Origin: Isoetes taiwanensis
Taxonomy: Eukaryota; Streptophyta; Lycopodiopsida; Isoetales; Isoetaceae
Length of the DNA stretch: 64,000 nucleotides
NCBI GenBank assembly: GCA_021234155.1
Contig: JAJEKV010000400.1
Coordinates: forward strand, 172,784 to 236,783
Direction of reading: 5' to 3'
The notes under the pieces were generated by a model. It was not told the DNA's origin, ran no database searches, and worked only from the letters and a program-made list of their open reading frames with translations. A program made the translations under genes and the position numbers. Shown here piece by piece: positions 57,790 to 64,000 of this stretch. How positions within the stretch are numbered: the first letter of the stretch is position 1; every line of letters starts with the position of its first letter.

Positions 57790-59800
57790 CACGGAATTTA
57801 TGGAAGTATCAAAGTGTTCCAGCGAACCATTAAATTTGCCGGCCTTGCAAAGCTTCTGAAGACATTGTTATAGGTAATTGGATCAGGCATGCACCCTTAT
57901 CTATCATTCCATATAGCAAATGATGAGGTCATCTACCTTGCCAATCTTGTAGAAGGCTGTTATAAGAATACCACTGTCTGCATTTGCATTATCCAGCTCC
58001 ATGTCTTTAAACACCCGTTGTACATCTTCAATTTAGCCCGCCTTACATAACCCACTTAGGAAAACATTATATGATGGTATTTGGGGCTACTCCTTCTGCA
58101 AGCATCTCTTTTAACAGAAATTTTGCCTTGCTTATATCCTTACACTTGCACAGCCCATGTATAAAGCTACTTATAATTATTTGTACTCATTTGACTAAAT
58201 AACTCCAATGCAGTATTTGTTTTCTATGTTTTACACAACCCATCTATTATTACATTGCAGGAAACTGTCTTGAAGATAAAACCTCTCTTCATCATCGCCC
58301 TCAAGTGGTCATGCTCAGCAGCTACTTAACCATTTTTGCAAATATTATTGAGGACTATGTTAATGGTCCAGATACCTCACCTTTCTCTACCATCTTGTTA
58401 TGAAGTGCATCTGCCTCTTTTTCCCTTTCCATTGCATAAAGAATAGGAATCAAAACATTGCATGCATAGACGCCGCATGCTTTGTCTAATTATATAGGTT
58501 ACTTAAGTATGTATATCAATCCCAAAGTTTGGATATCTTTCTGCCATTGCTTTCAACAACCCTGTGGCTTCTTCAGTTTTGCCAGCTTTGCAGAGGCCAT
58601 TGATAAGGTAGCATGAGTCACCACATTTGGTTCAATCTTCTCCTCCATCATTTTTCTAACAAATACTTGAGCCCCATCCAAACCTGAAGCCTTACAAAGA
58701 CCATCCAGCAGTGTATTAAATGACACAATATAAGGAGCATGGCCTTTTCCGACCATCTCCTTGAAGAGCTTATCAGCATCAACAAAACGATTTGACTTAC
58801 AACTCCATTTACGAGGGCAATGTATGTATATGTATCTGTAATGCAACCAGCTTCATGTGGAAACTCCAGACCCCTCTCTACCTGGCCTACCTTCCAAAAA
58901 CCATTAATCAGAGAATTATATGAGAATTATATGTGATAACATTTGGAATAACCCCTTTTTGATTGCATGGTATCAAATATCATGTAGGCCTTGTCCAACA
59001 TATTAGACTTACAAAGCCATTTAGAACCTTTCCTACATATTCCTTCAAAAAGCATAAAGCTTTATTAATTTTGCATACCTTGCATAAGCCATCAATCATG
59101 GCATAATTAGTGATAATATTTTGGTACACTCTTCCATCTGCTGAAAATAACTCTGGGCAACATCAACCCTGCCTACATGCAAAATCTAGTAATAAGAATG
59201 GCATATACATTAGCATTTCGGTACAATCCTTTGTTTTTCACTCCTTCAAAATATTTGCAAGCCTTATCCCCATGCCCTACATTACAAAGCCCACGAATGA
59301 CAATCTTGTATCAACAAACATTGGCATCAGAATCAACAAACATATGTTCAAAGAAATCTTGTACTCGATTTTTGCAATCCGCCTGAACAAGGCAGTTAAG
59401 AAGGCAGTTGTGAGTAAATACCGTGTGTCTGAAACCATCTTGATGTACAGCCAAGTAAAAACTGAGAGCAATGTCAGCATCCAACTGATTCTTTAATACT
59501 TCAGAGCAAGCCCTTCCTTAACCCTCTGTGTTTAAATAAATTTTCAGCTTCAGTCTGCCAACTTTTGTGCCTGAAAATCTCTAATACCTTAGTAGCAGAA
59601 ATGCTGGGCACAGGCAATTCCCTGCCCAACAAACATAATAATTCTCAATATCCATAGCATGTTCAGCTGAAACCTTATTTCCGTCTTTGCTGCTACCCCA
59701 GTCTTCGATTTTTTCAAGATCAGCTTTCCTGTTTCCTTTTAAAAGGTTACATGCTCTTTCTTGCCTTCGCATTCCATGCCTGCTTGAAGAAGCTCCAAAT
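57790..59800 (-). pseudogene. P-class PPR protein pseudogene
   Basis: Successive 35-residue pentatricopeptide repeats are legible on the minus strand in alternating frames. They include IRGLCNVGHGDKACKYFEGV near 59280, DADKLFKEMVGKGHAPYIVS and FNTLLDGLCKASG, then KMMEEKIEPNVVTHATL (58553-58846). SYNVFLSGLCKAG, followed by VQRVFKDMELDNANADSGIL, lies near 58010-58080. PPR proteins bind organellar RNA, one base per repeat, and usually act in chloroplasts or mitochondria. The repeats are of the long P type; no C-terminal E or DYW domain is seen. Stops and frame shifts every 100-300 bp mean no functional product. An N-terminal piece (59581-59772) lacks repeats. Confidence 0.8.
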
Positions 59801-62800
59801 CTTCTAGCTTGAATAGAGAATTTAGTGGAGCGTTGGAGATATTATGTTTCTTTGACGCCAATTTGTATCCATCGAAAATAAGAAGCGGGAGTTTTGAGTT
59901 CATAACTTTAGTGTCTAACCTAGATGTACGTGTATTTGAGTTTAGGAATTAGGATTGGGCCATCAGGAGGTTAACACTCTTCGGAGAGGATTATAAGCAA
60001 GTGAGTGATAAATTGATTTATTTGTAACATGTAATGTAACATGATGTAACAAAAGTTCGAACAGAATGCCAATAGTGTATAAAATTTGATATGTTAGTGC
60101 TTTGTAATTTCCATTTACGGAATTGCCATATGCATTGCAATCAGAATAACTAGGTATTCCATGGTTTTTTAATGATCAATATAAAATATATGTTTGGAGC
60201 ACTCAGAAGATCATACATGCTCTACCCCACATGGTATTCACAACACGAAACGACTTTTCGGATCTATATATCTTTTTTGGATCTAGAGTACCATATATTT
60301 GGCCATTTCACAAGCTTTCAGAAATAATTGATGGGAGGTTTTTGCTTGCATCAAGCTTTGTGGATGTTGAACCCTTATCCTATCCTATTCTTTAAGTTTC
60401 GTTTTTCCGTCGAGTGGAAAACTATTTAGATTTTTTTTCTAAGTTCATTTTTCTAAGGTTATGGGAGTTTTTTCTCACCGGCAAAATTTCCCGTTCTCCA
60501 AAAATTGAGCATTTGGATTGCACTACGATTTCGAAATTAACATTTTTGGGGCCGATATCCGAGATCCCCCAATTTTCGTGAATTCCTTATCCGGAATGGG
60601 TTATCCTCGGCATGTTGCTCGAGAATGATGCGGATATGGATTGGGATTTTCAAGGTGTTCCGAAGAGGTATTTGGCATCGACATGCACTGCACCGACAGC
60701 TCATGGAATCCATTTGTGGCGTGTAGATGTAAGATCAGACCCTTTGTACGCAAGTAGGTTACTTTGTTTTTGGCCAAATTCGATGTTTGAAGTGCTAGGT
60801 TGTCTCTTACAGGACGAAATCGGGAGCTTAGCGACCTGCATAGCAAATACTCGAGACCTTAGCGACCTCCATAATGGATACTATTTACACAGGTAGATGC
60901 AATGATCTAGAGACCAATAGAAATTTGTGTAATGATTATGAGGATTTTTTAGCCTGCCATGGCTTGAAATGCTCTGAAAACCCCTATTATTATGTGTAGG
61001 ATCCTGTGCAAGACTAGCCTGGTTGCATCTGAGAGGACGAAGCTGGAAACATAACCACCTGCATATTGCTTACACATGCAGATGCAGGATTTAAAGGCCT
61101 ATAATTGGTAAACTTATGGATATGGTGATAGAATTTGCAGTAATGGATAAATAATTTGTGGATTTCAAGGTTAGTTGCATTGTCTAGAAGTAAGCAAGCA
61201 TCTTCATCCACCTATCTGCAAAATAGCCTTCCCTTTACAGCCTTCTCTTTACGAAATCACACTATTGGTTCCATATTATTTGTGTTAATGGATAAATGAT
61301 TATTTATGCAGGCTTTGTTGTTTCATGGATACAAGCAAAGTAGAGCATTCATCCACCAGTAGAAATACTTTCTGTACTTTTCTGGAAGCCTGTTCAGGAG
61401 TGGGTCAGAGACCCACTCATTTTGTTTGTCTATCATATTGACTCACATCGACTATATTTATTTTGACTTGGCAGATCTGGGTAGTGTCAGCTTTCTGCGT
61501 TAAAGATCTGACCACAAATGAGATAAAGGTGATCATTTATATCTGTAACTTGGTTACGTGTGTAACTTGATCCAGTCCAAAATACTAATCTAACGGGGCT
61601 GTGCATCCAAAGCATTACTCCAGATTATCTCAACCCTAATGAGTTGTGATTGTACAATTGACATTGCAGATTTGGTGTTGTTATAACTCTGATGCCACTT
61701 CAAAATGACGGCAGAGGATAGTAGATGGTACTTTTTGCAAGCATTGAACTTAGCCTATCGCACTGTATAAACCAAGAGGGTTATTATCCAGCATAACTTC
61801 AGTAGTATTTTACCTAAGGGGTCCATAAGTCTCTAGAGTTTTGTTTTTGAACAGTCCAAAAAAGATGTATAGGATGCAGGAGGCATCTCATTTCTGTTCT
61901 GAACAAATAGTACAAAGGTCAATGTCTTTTTTATTGCTTTATGTGGCTAGCTATAATTTTATTCTGCACTTATAATTGTTGTTCAATGCCTAAGCTACGG
62001 AGGCACATTCAATTTTGACAATAAATATGCATTCTGATTATTCTTTTAAGTTGACCTTTATTGTGCTCTGACATTCTGAGTTTTTCTAGGGCATTGGGTA
62101 TAGCAATTGGGTTCTTGGCCTGTTGTTTACCTTTCAAGAGCTTGAGCATGAAAAGTGACATTTTAATTTGCCAAGCCCTGTGGCAACAATGGATGTTGCC
62201 CAGCCAGGTATTGTTTCTTTCCCAAAGTCTTTTGTATAGTACTATTGCTTTGGATAATTTTTAGCTTTGCTGTTGCTGCATCTAGGAGCCATTAAATTGA
62301 AGAAGAATGTGGTTGCATGTCATTTGATAATCGATTGGATGGACCCAAGACGTGGCCAACAAATTCAACACTCCAAAGACCGGATTCCTTCTACTCCAAC
62401 TTATATTGCAGAGCTAAGTTTCCTTTGATGCACATGGTAAATGTAATACTGCAGATTTGCTTCTTTTCTAGCTATTTAGATTTCTCTCATTTGTTTCTTT
62501 GTTTTGTGCTTTAATTTATGAGCTTTGAATTTCGATTTATGGTGTATTTATGCATTTGGATTTGTCTTGATTACGATTTGTAATATTTTTGCGTATGAAA
62601 TGAAGGTTAGGATGGCATATTACACATCAATATAGGATATTTTAAGACACTCTTATACTTCCACAATCTGCTGCTACATCTACTACTTCCTTCGAAGGTT
62701 TTCACACTATTTAGTTTGTTCGGTTTCAAGATGGTTATTGAGATTGCATATTTTGTTGCGTGAATGAGCTTTTATACTAAGCAAATGAGAGGTCTTGATG

Positions 62801-62920
62801 CTACGTCAAACTTTAGGTGAGACCAAACTGGTAAAAATTATCCCGGTGTTTTGGAGCCCTAAATTACGAGGAAAATTGGACCAATGGTGGAGATGAGGAG
62901 CCTCAACTAAAATTTCATCT
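59801..62920. other. Intergenic DNA, no supportable gene
   Basis: Short frames on both strands (60612-60896, 61014-61211, 62061-62264) are not recognisable. Paired ACACxxGTAGATGCA/ACATGCAGATGCAGG-like motifs occur near 60890 and 61075. The rest is plain AT-rich sequence. Confidence 0.45.
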
Positions 62921-62929
62921 TGACTATGG

Positions 62930-63600
62930 TTTCACATTGAAAAAAGAAATGGAAAAGGAAAAGAAAGAAAAAGAAAAACGATGAAAAAGGGAAAAGGAAA
63001 AAAATTTCATCTCGAGATCTAAAATATGGGGATATGAAAGAAAAAAGGAAAAAAGAAAAGGAGGCGCGATCATCAGGCGCGCCAGGCAGAATCCATCCAG
63101 ATCATGCAAATCCGGCGCCGGATCAGATCGTTGTTCGGGCAAACTCGCCAGATCTTTTCCGCTTTTATATCTTGGCGGATCAGCCGAAAACGAGTCAGTC
63201 GGCGTCGATCGGATCAGCAGGCGATCAAAATCGCGCAAAAATCGCGGCTGGATCCGCGCGAGATCGAGGCAGCAGGCAATCCGGAAAAGGCTTAGAGAAA
63301 TCGGAAAAGAGATTAAAAAGGCAACGTTGATCAGAGGAAGAGGGTGGGAAAGGAAGAAAAGGGCACATGAAAAGGTAAAGAAAAGACAACTTAAAAAAAT
63401 GCATGAGAATCGAAAGAGAAAAGGAAAAGAAAAATGAAGAGGTTGGGAAAAGCCGAAGGAAAAGAGAAGTGGAAAAACGGGTCGACATCGGAAAGATCGA
63501 AGGGCGTTTATAAGAAAAGAGAAAGAAAAAAAATTGGGAAGGGGAAAGGGCAAATCAGGGGAAGGGTTAGAAAAAAAAGGGAGAATAAAAAAGAAATTCC
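62930..63600. other. Purine-rich tract with a GC/CpG-rich core
   Basis: The plus strand is almost all A and G at 62935-63060 and 63290-63590. A core at 63060-63290 is rich in CG dinucleotides (GGCGCGCCAGGCAG, GCGCGAGATCGAGGC). The 209-residue minus frame (Phe/Ser/Leu-rich) is just the translation of this bias. Such a strand-asymmetric block could be a degraded microsatellite, a promoter-like region or a retroelement polypurine segment. Confidence 0.5.
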
Positions 63601-64000
63601 TTTATCTCTATAGGAAGGTACCATTACTAGTATTTTTAATAAAATGATGGGATAGAAGAGGACTTTAACCTCTTTCACATAAATTGGTTGGAAACTCAAT
63701 TTTGGGTAGTACTATTGTGATGTGTTATATGTCCCTCGGTGGCATGCCTCATGATCAAGATAGTTGCATGGGAGCTTAGTTTTGGACGCACTAATGGTAA
63801 CACCCTATGTTACAACAACCACATTAAATGCGGGGACATTTTAACAAAGCGAACCACACTTTCACAATCATTTATCGTGACAAAGTGCTAATTCTAAGTT
63901 TGTCTATGTTTTAGTTTGTGTCGCATGTTCTAATAATTATTAGTTTTTGCGCATGGTTTATAACGGGCCTAACACTTAAGTTGTTCCAATAGATAACTTT
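63601..64000. other. Intergenic DNA at window end
   Basis: No frame, repeat or element terminus was recognised. Confidence 0.5.

Noticed and set aside
62924-63553. A 209-residue minus-strand protein
   Set aside because: Its Phe/Ser/Leu composition follows from the purine-rich plus strand, and no motif is visible.

Overview
This window looks like nuclear DNA of a land plant with a large, transposon-dense genome. Supporting signs are a P-class PPR gene relic, a CACTA transposon with a 3-bp target duplication, two Helitron-type hairpin ends, APE-type LINEs with poly(A) or (TC)n tails, a tRNA-derived SINE, and plant-like splice sites in scattered minus-strand exons. The LINE endonuclease and reverse transcriptase wording, and the unknown multi-copy protein families, remind me of fern or lycophyte genomes. 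That is a recollection-based inference, not a search result. There is no prokaryotic operon structure, no rRNA or tRNA gene, and no intact long gene.

Layout. 1-2.4 kb holds broken coding remnants, one trihelix/Myb-like. 2.49-7.93 kb is a head-to-tail chain of LINE and SINE copies, all on the + strand, each starting where a (TC)n tract ends and ending in its own (TC)n tail. 9.64-19.12 kb is a 9.48-kb CACTA-type element with TTA target duplications. Nested in it are a 1.05-kb hAT-like element (ATTTTTAT duplications) and a minus-strand LINE with about 180-bp monomers upstream of its ORF1 remnant. 19.85-21.25 kb is a poly(A)-tailed minus-strand LINE 3' end. 21.6-28.3 kb carries three decayed genes: an unknown charged protein (+), an FCP1-like HAD phosphatase (+), and an unknown transposase-like protein with DFA.NY and WSDGC..QFK signatures (-). 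28.3-31.5 kb holds two more LINE remnants, on opposite strands.

31.5-64 kb is mostly AT-rich intergenic or intronic DNA. A 2-kb segment is duplicated (38.26-40.21 plus 45.72-45.91 kb, and 53.26-55.80 kb). The first copy is split by a 5.5-kb insertion flanked by TTACT; the second copy shows the unoccupied site. Exon-like minus-strand pieces occur at 39.5-39.9, 43.2-44.4 and 46.1-46.4 kb, with weaker ones elsewhere. Two Helitron-type 3' ends, a 0.55-kb MITE, CACTA-like termini and foldback structures are also present. 57.8-59.8 kb is a PPR pseudogene.

The most interesting candidate is the (TC)n-tailed LINE plus SINE series at 2.5-7.9 kb. It reads like a retrotransposon system that targets (TC)n microsatellites, with a SINE whose 3' end resembles that of the LINE. 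Most other content is decayed sequence in which no working pathway can be argued.
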